A DNA stretch of 64,000 nucleotides from Paratrimastix pyriformis. Its lineage: Eukaryota; Preaxostyla; Paratrimastigidae. The notes under the pieces are model-generated. The model had not been told where the DNA came from and made no database searches. It saw only the letters and a program-made list of their open reading frames with translations. A program made the translations under genes and the position numbers. Positions 28,504-38,685 of the stretch are shown here, piece by piece. The stretch covers positions 150,001 to 214,000 of the forward strand of contig JAPMOS010000050.1 in NCBI GenBank assembly GCA_027972325.1. The letters run 5' to 3'. Each line of letters starts with the position of its first letter. Position 1 is the first letter of the stretch.

Positions 28504-30225
28504 ATGTGGGTCTATTGGCCCGTTCTGGTGACTTTTCTCGTTTTTCAGTGTTTCGTCTTCGTGCGCAGTCCGTTTGCTGCTGGATCCTCGTCTGCAATCA
28601 CCGCTCTCTTTCGTTTTAGCTGGCATTGCCATTTCTTATGATATTAAAAATGGCCTCATCACGACACTCACCGATGATGCCATCTTTTTCTCCGTCATCG
28701 GGGTTCGTCTCCGTCGTCGTGCTGCCCCTTGGGTCGAGTTCACACCACACACCTTTGTTCTCCCTCCGGTAGGTGGGCTGGTCGCTGATGAATGTCCTGA
28801 TCCATTGTATCCTCAACTGGGGTCGACTCCCCCTCAAGTGGGTCTGGCGGCTGACCTCCGTCTTCTCCGGTCCGTTGCGGCTCCACCCTCACAGCCACCA
28901 GCAGCCTGACCACTCAGTTCCCCCGGCCCCCCACGCGCAGAGCACCCCCTGGAGCCCATCCACACGTCGGGCCGCGCCCTGGGGGCCGCCGAGACGGCCG
29001 ACCCGCTGCTGCTGTGGCTCTGGTGCGGCGTCTCCGAGGCCGACGCGGGGGCCCCCCTGGCCGCCGTCCACCAGGTCCCTACCCGCCCCCGCCCCCGCCC
29101 TCACGGTCCTGATCCACACATACCACACGCAAACCCATGCGCGCACACAGGCCTTCCTGTTTCCATTTGACGCGCGCCCACGCCCTCATGCGCGCCTGCC
29201 TCATGGCTTCCACCATCCCCCACCCATCCCACCGCCCACCCGTCAGGCCCTCTCGGCCAGCGCGCCCAGCCCGCGTCCCACCTCGGTACCGGCGGGCAGC
29301 TGGGCCTGGCGGCGGCCGGCCCTGGGGCTGGGGCTGGGGCTGGCCATCGCGGGGGTGCTACTGGCCTTCGCCAACTTCACCTTCTTCCCGGTCGTGACGA
29401 CGCTGGACGACCCGGGGATGATCTTCCGCAAGCTGAGCGGCCCCTTCGTGGGCCCCGGCTGGACGGTCACCACCACCCTGTCCACCCTGGCCGGCACGGC
29501 CACCTGGATCCTCTCCATGATCGGTCAGCCACACCCGCCCACCCGCCTCACGTTCTCCTCACGGCCCTGTCTGGGCCAGTGAGGCGGGCAACCTCGGGCA
29601 TGGGCATGGCACGTTCTGTCTCGTGGGGGGCGCATGGCGCGCGTGCTGTGCTGGCCCTCATGGTGGTGGCACGCTCCGTCCCTTAGGGTACGTCTTCGTG
29701 TGCGTGATGGTGCACGTGCACGTGCTGGATGGCACGTTCTGCTCTTGTTGTTGTTGTTGATGTTGTCGGGCGCAGGGTACGTCTTCGTGTGCATGGTGCA
29801 CGTGCTGGCCCTGGGCCTCATCCTCATGGTGGTGGCACGCTCCGTCCCTTAGGGTACGTCTTCGTGTGCATGGTGCACGTGCTGGCCCTGGGCCGGCTGC
29901 GGGCCCTGCTGCCCACCCTGATCCGGCTGCGGCCCCTGCTGGCCCAGCGCCAGGCTGCCACCGCCTCGGCCACCACCGGCGGGGGCCCGAATGTGGTGGC
30001 CCCGGGGCTCGCCCGCACAGCTGCCAACCCGGGCGGCTTGGCGGGGGGCAGCAACACATTCGTGGTCCGTCGGCATGCCTGTGGCACTGCGGGGCAGAGG
30101 GAGAGGAGAGGAGAGGAGAGGAGAGGAGAAGAGAGGGAGAGGGAGAGGGAGAGGGAGAGGAGGAGAGGAGAGGAGAGGAGAGGGAGAGGGAGAGGGAGAG
30201 GAGAGGAGGTGTTTGTTTTCCGTGT

Positions 30226-30256
<31 letters not shown>

Positions 30257-31359
30257 GGGATGTGAGGGGAGGGGGGAGGGAGGAGGGGAGGGGGGCATCG
30301 CATGAGCAGCGGGCGAAACCCCAAGGTCCCCGCTTGGTTGCCGCCCCCATGGCCTGACCTGCCATGACCCAACCTCCCCTTCCCCACCACCCGGCGGCCT
30401 CCAGTACCCCTCCCTGACGTCCTACGCGCAGCCCGAGGAGTGCGACCTGTCGGTCGAGGTGCGCCTGGTGGTGGACTGCGTCCAGGGGATGGCCGCCCGG
30501 ACGGAGTACCTCAACCAGGTCTTCCGCGGGTACCTGGTGGTGGCCATCGCTTTCAACTTCGCCCTCGTGGTGGCCATCGTGCTGCACCTGGTCTTCCTCA
30601 CCACCGCCTGGGTCCTCATCTACGCCGTGGACATCTTCTGGTCCGTGGGGGGGTGGCGCTGTTTTGGAGGGCGCCTGGTCTTGATGATGATGATGATTGG
30701 ATGATGATGATTGGATGATGATGACTGGGTGATGATGATGACTGGGTGATGATGATTGGATGATGATGATGATGCTCATCTACGCCGTGGACATCTTCTG
30801 GTCCGTGCGGGGGGTACCCGGGCACGAGCCCTGCTGCCGGGGATGGGGCGGCTCATGTGCCCTCGCCTCCCCGTGCCTCCCGCGCAGGATGGCTGTCTGC
30901 CTGATCCAGCTGCTGCTGCTCTGCGTGGTGTCGGCCCTGGTGCGCACCCGGTGGGACGGGCTGCTGGCCACCCTGTCGGGGCTGCCCCTGGCCCGGCAGG
31001 CCGACCGGACGGCCATCCAGCTGCTCGTGCAGCACTTCGCCCTGCAGCCCCCCGCGGTGGCTATCGCCGGGGCGGTGCCCATCACCTTCCCCCTGCTCGT
31101 CCAGGTTCGCGCTGCCACCACATGCCGGGGTGTTGGAGTGTGCGGGGGGTGGGATGGTGAAATGACCCCTCCTCTTCTCCATCCCCCGACCGAACAGGTC
31201 TTTTCACTGCTGGGCTCGGCCGCGGTGGTGGTGCGCAACATGCGCAACATGATCCCGGCGGTGCCCTTCGATCAAAATGTCACCAACATCACCACGGCGG
31301 TGGCGAGCATGGGCAAGGCGGCCTTCACCAGCCTGACCGAGATCGGTGGGGCTCCGTGA
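28504..31359 (+). CDS. Multi-pass membrane protein of unrecognised family
   Basis: ATG at 28504 gives a hydrophobic start (MWVYWPVLVTFLVFQCFVFV). Exons join in phase through gtccgt, gttcgt, gtccgt, gtccct, gtcagc, gtccgt, gtccgt and gttcgc donors. Joined readings include VRTGIAISYDIKNGL, SVIGVGWSLMNVLIHCILNW, SVFSEHPLEPIHTSGRAL, SMIGYVFVCMVHVLALGRLR and DIFWMAVCLIQLLLLC. About nine hydrophobic segments are visible: 28504-, 28670-, 28775-, 29320-29400, 29490-29530, 29855-29895, 30535-30615, 30890-30950 and 31055-31240. Further regions include DDPGMIFRKLSGPFVGPGW and FDQNVTNITTAVASMGKA, with TGA at 31359. I do not recognise the family; a transporter or receptor-like protein is only a guess. Confidence 0.75.
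29684..29900. repeat. Three tandem acceptors with copied exon start
   Basis: The same border (ag, then GGTACGTCTTCGTGTGC) occurs at about 29686, 29778 and 29854. Only the third continues into the long open exon (GRLRALLPTLIRL). The second carries a hydrophobic alternative end (LALGLILMVVARS) and then a stop. Confidence 0.85.
30098..30300. repeat. GA-rich (GAGAGG)n and (GGGCGC)n tracts
   Basis: Purine-rich run of gagagg/[15 protein letters not shown] (30098-30205), then five ggcgcg units (30226-30256), within an intron of the membrane-protein gene. Confidence 0.85.
30595..30820. repeat. Splice-site echo: exon end and donor copied across a (GAT)n tract
   Basis: The exon end at 30613-30642 (TCTACGCCGTGGACATCTTC, TG, donor gtccgtgg) is copied exactly at about 30778-30808 with the same gtccgt donor. 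About 130 bp of gat/tgg repeats lie between. Confidence 0.85.
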
Positions 31360-31545
31360 TCAATCATGTTAAATAACTTGCCAATGTTTGTTTTTTTGCT
31401 TGTTATATTTATTTGCTCGCCCTTTCCTCTTTCAACGACGGCACTAACCCGAGATCGGCTCGTTTCGCTCTCGTTTCCATCTGGCGGTGAGTTGAGAACC
31501 TCAGGGATTGACCGGTTATCACTGGCTAACTGCCGGGATCATGCA

Positions 31546-34500
31546 ATGACACTGGAAGGATCGAGGAAGATCGGTGGCAACCCAAACCTACTTTCCGCGC
31601 TTTGGAGAGGTCACGTCGTTCGCAAATATGTCTATAAGATGCTCGTGAAACACATGCATGTTTGGGATGAACTTTTGGTGACCGAGGAAAATTACCTCAA
31701 GGATCTCGAGGCCATTTGCACGGTATATATTGCAACCCTGAAGAAAAGACTTGGTTGGTAGTTCTCCTTCTTGCTCACATCACTCATCATCTCCACTCGC
31801 CCTCCCAGCCTCGTCGACGCCTCTGGCCAGTGCGGATGACATCGCGGCAATGTTCCTGAACATGGAGCAGCTCTCGGCCCTGAACACATCCCTGCTGAAC
31901 GATCTCCGGGCATGCAGTCGACCCGCCCGGGGTTCCAGCCGCGTGCCCCCCGACCCGGTCGCCCTGCAGGCTGCCTTCGAGCGGCACGCTGTGGCCATGC
32001 AACAGCAGTATGGATTCTTCGCAGCCTGGCACGGTCTGTGCACACACATACACACAAACACACTCCACATCTCATCCGTCACCACTGACCCCCATGCGTT
32101 TGGCACGGGGCAGCCTTCAGCACGGAGGCCATCGACCGCGTCAACCGGTTCAACCCGCGCTTCCGCCAGCTGGTGCGCAGCCTCGAAATGGTCCGCCCCG
32201 CACACATACATACACCCTGAGACCGAGGCCGGGCACTTCCCCCATGGGCCCGTCGTCCAGCCCTTGCCGTCCCCGTGATCGTCTTCATCGGGGTGACGGT
32301 GCTTGGGGGCTGTTCTGAGCAGGCCTCCCAGCAGGCGGCCATTGCGATGCAGATCCCCGGGGGCATCCCCTCCGACCCCACGGCCAGCGGCTCGGGAGGC
32401 GGCCTGCCCGGGCGGGGCTGGGCCCAGACATACAACCTGGCCTCGCTCCTGATCCTCGTCCGCAACCCCCTCCCCTCCTCCCCTCCCCCGCCCAAGCAAC
32501 CCCCTCTGGGCTGGGCCGGCTCCTAATTGTTGCATGGGGGTCCGGAACGACCATGCTGAGCACATCACACGCACGCACACGCCCCCTTTCCTCCTCCTCT
32601 CCCCGGGGAATGTGCGTGGTGCCGGGCTGCCTTCTGCCCGCACTCTCAGCCCATCCAGCGGATCCCGCGCTACGAGCTGCTGGCCAAGGAGCTCCTCAAG
32701 AGTGCCCCCCAGCCGAGCCCCTCCCTGCCGGCCCCCCTGCGTGCCCAATACCGGGCCGGCCGGGTGGCCCTCGAGCAGCTGCTGGTCACCGTGCGGGCCG
32801 TTGCCCGGGCCATCGACAGCCAGGCCGCGGCCAGCGGGCCCGCCACAGGGGTCCCCGACGCCCAGCGCCGCTTCGTGCAGGTCGGCAGCCACCCCCCTCC
32901 GTGCCCCGCTCTCGCTGGGCAGGCAGCCGCCAGGCAAACCACCCACCGGCATGACCACCCTCGGCATCGGCATCGGCGGCATCATTATCGCCCCAGTCAG
33001 CATGATCATCCCTGCCCCCCCCCCCTGTCCCACTGCTCCCCCAGGCCGAGGTCGCCATCGCCGAGGCCGAGCAGGCCGCTGCGGGCCTGTCTTCTGGCCT
33101 GCTGGGGGCGCCTGGGGACGGCCTGACGGACCCCGAGGAGGCGGCCCTGGTGGGGCTGCACATGCCCGACCTGCTCGGCCCAGGCCTGCACCCGGCCCCC
33201 AGCCGGGGCCAGCCCAACCTGTGGCAGCTGGCGGGCCTCCTTGCCCCGGCGCCCCCCGAGGCCGTCCTGGGGGTGGGCGCCTCTGCCAGCCCGTGCCCCC
33301 ACTGCGGGTCGCGGGTCGAGGGCCACACGGGCCGGGTGGGGCCGGGCGGGGCCGGGTCGGCCGGGCTGAGCGGCTGCCTCCGGTGCGCGCCCCTCGCCAG
33401 GCAGGCCTCCCTGCTGGGCGCATGGCTGGGGCCCCTGCACCCCGGTCCGTCCCCCCCGACCTGGCGGGCCTTTGCTTCCTCTGCCGGGCAAGCGGGCCTG
33501 GTGGGGATGGCGTTGCCCCCACTCGCGCCCGCGGGCCTTGCCAGCGGGTTGAAACCCCGCTGGGCTGCCACGAGGCCCTGCCCATCTGATGAGGGCTCGG
33601 GCCAAAGGGGCGCCGCCATGGTCTGGGTCCCGGTTTTGCCCGCGCGGGGCCCCGGGCCCGACTGCCTCGCCTGCCTGCCGCGCCTGGTCTGCCTCCAGGA
33701 TGCGTGACGGGGTGCGTGCGGATCCCTCCCCGGTCGGCATGACCGCGTCCTGAGGAGGCGAGGGGGTCGGTCGGGGAGCAGAATGTCACGCCTGTGTCGC
33801 CTTCCGCCCGTCCGGGGGTCCCACCAGGTGGCAACCAGCAGCCGCACCCTGGCCTGCGTGGGGGCCCCTCCGTCGACCCCGGGGGATGGCGGCCCGCCCG
33901 CCACCGACCTGCCGCCCACCCTGGCGGCCATGACCCTGGCCATGGCCCCATGGGGCCCCACCACGACGACAACCACCCCCCGGACGGGTACCCCCGAGGA
34001 GCCCCGAGCCCCGGGCCCCTCGCCCTCGCCGCTCCCCATCCCACCCAATAATGCCACACCCGGTGTGGTGGACGTCCCGCCCCCGCCGCCCTCATCCAGC
34101 GGGTCCGCCGCCGCCGGGCCACCGGGTTGGGCCTGGGCGCCTCCCACCCAACCGGAGGGAGCCGCCGCGGTTCCACAAACCGGCGGCGGAGGTGGGCGGG
34201 GCTCGGCAAGTCTGCTCCCAATCCAGTCGCGCTCGACGCCCGGGCCGATGGGCTCTGCGCCCCTGGTTATGCCGGGCCAGAGGCAGGGTCTGCTGCTACT
34301 CGAAAGATGATCCCTTCTTCCGTTGACACCGATTCGTCCCATCAGTCAATATTTACCTTTTCAACGACTGCTTGGTCATTGCCGACCGAGTTTTCGTGCC
34401 CCAAGACGTGCCAGCCTATGCAAACTTGGAGCGCGACATTGCCAAACGATGCCGTCAAGTGGCCCGGGAACGATTGAAAGGTGCCCGCCGCGAGCGTGGT

Positions 34501-36759
34501 GGTTCGAGCACCCCATCCGAATGGCCCACCATGCCGTCAAAGTCTGTCCCGAACCGCCGCCCTTCCGATCCTGCATCCCCCTTTGGTTGAGGCACCTGTT
34601 CGAGCCAGCTTTTGGCTGCCTGGGACCCACTGAATGCAACCCACACAATGGCTCGAATATCGAATTTCTCCCAACCAGGGCAAGGTGTTCATGAGAACCT
34701 TCTCGTTGAACTTTTTTTGCGGAATCTTCTCGTTCTTCTGCACCTACTTCAGTTCCGACTCGTTGGCAGGGCGAATGGGCTCCTTAGCTGGATTTGGTGG
34801 GTGGTTGGCTCTGCTTGGCATCGCACTTTCTGTGTTACGCTTTGGGTTTGAGGCCCCCATTGAGGAAATTTCCGCTTTTCTGTTCGCTGCCGCCGGTGGT
34901 ATTCTCGGATGCATATTGATGGTAGTGGGCTGGCTAAAATGGGCGATCGCTCGGCATAGCGCTTTCAACAGCATCGTGATCTAAGTTTTCATTTGCATCA
35001 CCCCTTGCGAATGTCTGCCCAAACGAGGCACTCTTTTTTTTTGAATATCCACTCTCTTTGCAGTATTTCCGGACAATGGGTGCATCGATTCAGCGAAGCC
35101 ATCCCCCTGGCATGGTTGGATCTTGATGCGCCGGCCGACGAACCGCTGCAGCCGCTACCCGCCTGCCCTCCCTCTCCGCCCGTTTCGTCGAGCTCCTCCT
35201 CCCCGGCCTCAACCCCGGCCAGCTCGGCCCACTCCTCCCCGGCCCTGCAACCGGCCGGTACCCCTTCGGCCGCCTCAACCCCGGCAGGGGGCCGCGGCTG
35301 CGAGTGGGTCCACATCCGGGCGCCCCATCGGATGTACCTCTTCCGGACCCCGACCCCCGAGGACGGGGCCAAGTGGCGCGGCATGCTGCGGGCCGCCCTG
35401 CAGCAGTCTGGCGTCGTACCTGCCCCGGCCCCGGTCCCTGCACCGGTGCTGGCCCTCCTCGCAGGGCCGCCCCCCCTGCTCGTCCTGCCGCCCGCCGCGG
35501 TCAAGCCGCCGCCCCCACCCCCGCCTGCCCCGTCGATCCCTCCGGTGACCGTGGCCGACGCGGCTGCGGGGCCCGACGAACCCGGGGAGCAGCTGGAGAT
35601 CCCGCCCCCGGGCCTCGACGTGGCCACGCAGACACCCCCACCCGAGGCCCCCGCCTCCCCCGCCTCCCCCGCCCCCTCCTCCCCCCCACAACAATCCCCT
35701 GGGCCCGCCGCCTCCCCACCGACCGCCGCCGGACCGGCGGAGTCGCGGAGCCCCAAGCCGCCGCCCCCCGATCGGATGCCGCCCCCGCCCCCGCCCTCGC
35801 CCCCGGCAGCCAGCATGCCCCCTGCCCCCTCCATCCCCTGCCCCCCCGTCACGGCGGGTGGCGTTCCCACCGAGCCCGAGGAGGCTGCGGCAGCCCTCCA
35901 AGGTGGCCCGCGCCCGTCGGGGCCGCCTGTTGTGGTGGAGGTAATCTCGGCCTGGGTCGACCCAGCCACCCCCTTCACCACGGCCCTGCCCGAGGTGCCC
36001 CTCCGCCCCCCGCCAGCCTCGGCCCCGGCCCTGCCGACCCACGGCCAGGAGCTGGTGGCCAGCTGGGGCAGGCCCGACCACGCCGACCTGTCCGGGACGG
36101 CCCAGCGCAGCCTGGTGGGGGCCGCCCAGGCCCTCGCGGCCGCCCAGCGCCACGGGCCCCGCGGCCACAGGCACGGCAAGCAGGCCGCATCCCCGACCGG
36201 TGGCGACGCGAGCGGCGGTGTCGCCCCGGCAGCTCCACCGGACCCCGTGGCACAGTGGGCACGCGCCCCTGGTCTGCACCTCTGCCCGCCACTGCCCGTC
36301 CCTCGTTTGTCGTATCGTGGAGCGCCTGGTCGATGCCTTCTGGCCCGACCCACCCGGTGTCTCACACACTCCCGTATGTCCCTCCGCCCTCTCCCACAGG
36401 CATGCCCGTACCGCTCGGTTCCCCCGGCCCGTCCCGCTCGCCGTCGACATCCCCCCTGGCCTGGGCCACGATGCCTGCCACACCCCCGTTCCACCGGCGG
36501 GCCCCACAGGACATGAGCCCGGCCCAGGCGCTCCTCAAGGAGGATGGCGATCGCTTCCAGGTTCGTCCAGCTGTTCGTGGTGCAGCAGCGCTGACCGCGG
36601 TTCTTCTCCCCCCAGCGCCTCGTGTCCCAACTGCGCGCATCACTCGAAGCGGCCACCCATGCGATCCAGAAACCTTCTTCGAGCGGTGGATCATCGCCTG
36701 CTTCGTCGTCGGGGTTGGCAGCCCCACCGAGTACGACCGGGAGTGGTTCCTCTCCTTGA
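31546..36759 (+). CDS. Rho guanine-nucleotide exchange factor (IQ-DH-PH) with Pro-rich tail
   Basis: ATG at 31546, then an IQ-like motif ([19 protein letters not shown]) and the start of a Dbl-homology domain ([18 protein letters not shown]). Exons join in phase: [78 protein letters not shown] (DH conserved region 3), [14 protein letters not shown] Cys-pair segment follows (CPHCGSR near 33297, CLRC near 33385). The PH domain is split: [14 protein letters not shown] near 34350-34390, a loop insertion, then across the intron 34542-35063 [17 protein letters not shown] and [20 protein letters not shown]. After a long Pro-rich tail, the last exons read [28 protein letters not shown] and TGA at 36757-36759. 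It should activate a Rho-family GTPase at membranes and actin. Exon borders at about 33450-34345 and 36200-36400 are uncertain. Confidence 0.8.
34634..34984 (+). CDS. Small membrane-protein ORF (116 aa) nested in an intron of the RhoGEF gene, same strand
   Basis: ATG at 34634, TAA at 34982-34984, no splice needed. Three to four hydrophobic segments: [57 protein letters not shown] and a short end segment, with ordinary loops ([22 protein letters not shown]). It lies wholly inside the 522-base intron that separates the two halves of the PH domain, and is AT-richer than the flanking exons. It could be a nested gene or a chance ORF. Composition and length favour a real small membrane protein, but no family was recognised. 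Confidence 0.45.
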   Translation: MQPTQWLEYRISPNQGKVFMRTFSLNFFCGIFSFFCTYFSSDSLAGRMGSLAGFGGWLALLGIALSVLRFGFEAPIEEISAFLFAAAGGILGCILMVVGWLKWAIARHSAFNSIVI

Positions 36760-36995
36760 TCTGGGCTTTACCTCTTCGTGTGTGCGTTGAGTGTGGGATT
36801 ATGTACAGATTTTATCTTGTAAAGCTCCTTTTTCAGCCCCAATTCTCGGAACGCCCACGGGCCGCGAAATCCAAGAACTCCGAGCACTCCGCGCAAACAG
36901 TCTCAGATCCCCGGGTTCCTCAAGCATTCCGGAGTGAAAATCCCGACTTGCAAACACACCGACTCAGCAAAACCACATTAAATTTCTCTTCCGCC

Positions 36996-38234
36996 ATGGT
37001 AGACTACTATCAGGTTCTCGGTGTCCAGCGTGGCGCCTCCCAGGATGAGATCAAGCGAGCATACAAAAAGCTCGCCTTTAAATATCATCCTGATAAAAAT
37101 CCGAATAATCGGGGTTTGCTGCTTTTTAATCTGCGTTTTTAGGCCTAAACCCATTTATAGAGGAGGCAACAAAGAAATTCAAAGAGATCGGAGAAGCCTA
37201 CGATGTTCTTTCAGATGACCAAAAGAGGCAGGTCTACGATCAGTTTGGGGAGGAAGGCCTCAAGGGAGGGCCGATGCCTGGTGAGGGTGCCGAGGGCGGC
37301 TTCCCCGGAGGAATGCCCCATGTACAGTTCCGCACGAGCGGCGGCGGTATGCCATTCCACTTCCGCGATCCGTTCTCTATGTCTGTTGCTTTTTCTTTCA
37401 CCGTCGTTGGTCATCCACAACGTTATTATTAGGTTCTCTGAGATGTTTGGGGGGTCTTTTGGTGGTGGTGGCTTCCATTCTTTCTTCGATGCCGACGAAG
37501 GCGGAATGCCCATGGGCGGTGGTGGTGGTCGTGGGGGCATGCCTTTCGAATTTTTCTCAAGGTTTGCTCCTTCCTCCCGCAGTCTTTGCGGAATGGTCTC
37601 ACTGTTCATGCTTCTCTGCCCAGACAAGCATCTCCATCTCGGGACCCTCCTGTCGTCCACGAGCTTGCCTGCTCTCTGGAGGAGCTCTTTAATGGCACCA
37701 CCAAGCGGATGAAGATCGAAAGGACAATCACGTCAGAGAGCGGGCAATCCCGCACCGTGGAGGAAGTCCTCGCCGTGGAGATCAAGCCCGGCTACAAGGA
37801 CGGGACCAAGATCACCTTCGAGAGGCGAGGCGACGAGCGGCCTGGCGTCATCCCGGCGGACATTGTGTTTATTATCCGACAGCGGCCTCACCCGACCCTC
37901 CAGCGGGAAGGCAATAACCTCCTTGTCCAGACCAGCATCACACTTGCCCAGGCCCTCTGTGGCTTTGAGATCAGCGTTCCCACCATCGGCGAGTCCGTTC
38001 CCATCAAAATCACGGACATTACATCGTCTGTGCTCTCGGTCTTGGCGTTTCTCGTCATGCCCATATTGCTCCTCCAGGCCCGGTCGGCGGATCACGGTCC
38101 CCGGGAAAGGGATGCCCCTTTCCAAGGCCCCAGGACAGCGGGGCGATCTTGTCGTAAATCTCACCGTACGCATGCCAACCAACCTTTCGCCAGCCGAGAA
38201 ACGGCAGCTCTGGGAGATTCTTTCTCGTCACTAG
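36996..38234 (+). CDS. DnaJ/Hsp40 co-chaperone, type II (DNAJB-like)
   Basis: ATG at 36996. The J domain reads [20 protein letters not shown] and [15 protein letters not shown] with the HPD motif, then [21 protein letters not shown] Gly/Phe-rich region follows ([33 protein letters not shown]). There is no zinc-finger cysteine block, so it is type II. C-terminal substrate-binding domains follow ([51 protein letters not shown]). Four short introns join in phase ([46 protein letters not shown]) and TAG is at 38232-38234. It stimulates Hsp70 ATPase and delivers clients in the cytosol. DNAJB13, an axonemal relative, cannot be excluded. Confidence 0.92.
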
Positions 38235-38685
38235 ATCCAGCCCCTCCTCTATCTCTCCTCCCCTCCCCTCCCCTCCCCCACCTTCTCTTTGTGCTTCGAG
38301 TGCCTTTTTCGTGGCGAAGGGCACACCACCCTTGCCTCGCGGCCTTTGTGTTTTTTGACCCATCCTCCCCGAGCGTCGTCACTTTTCCTTTTGTTTTTTT
38401 GGGACTCAATCTGTCAATACGACAGGGGGTCATCATCTCGGCCCCCCATCCCTCTTCCTCCCTCTCCCTAATTTCAACATGAACTTCAGACTGGTGGCCT
38501 GGGAATCTGCGGAAATAGGCACCGCGAATTGACCACTGCAAATGTGTTTCGCATCATTGTCTCATTTTTTTGGTGGGTCCGTGTTTGACGCACGTCAGGG
38601 AGGCTCTGGGGGAAGACTGGACGAAAAAACGCGGCACCAGCGGATTGCTCCCCGTCTGCAGCCGTACAGCTCAAACAGCATCCGA
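38235..38685. other. Intergenic region, DnaJ to AsnRS
   Basis: About 450 bp, T-rich and mixed, holding the DnaJ 3' UTR and AsnRS promoter and 5' UTR. An in-frame upstream ATG for AsnRS lies at 38542 and would add 48 residues (MCFASLSHFFGG start). Otherwise no gene was seen. Confidence 0.5.

Noticed and set aside
34498-34520. Second tRNA-like motif (ggttcgagcacc)
   Set aside because: No cloverleaf can be drawn; it is in the coding loop of the RhoGEF PH domain.
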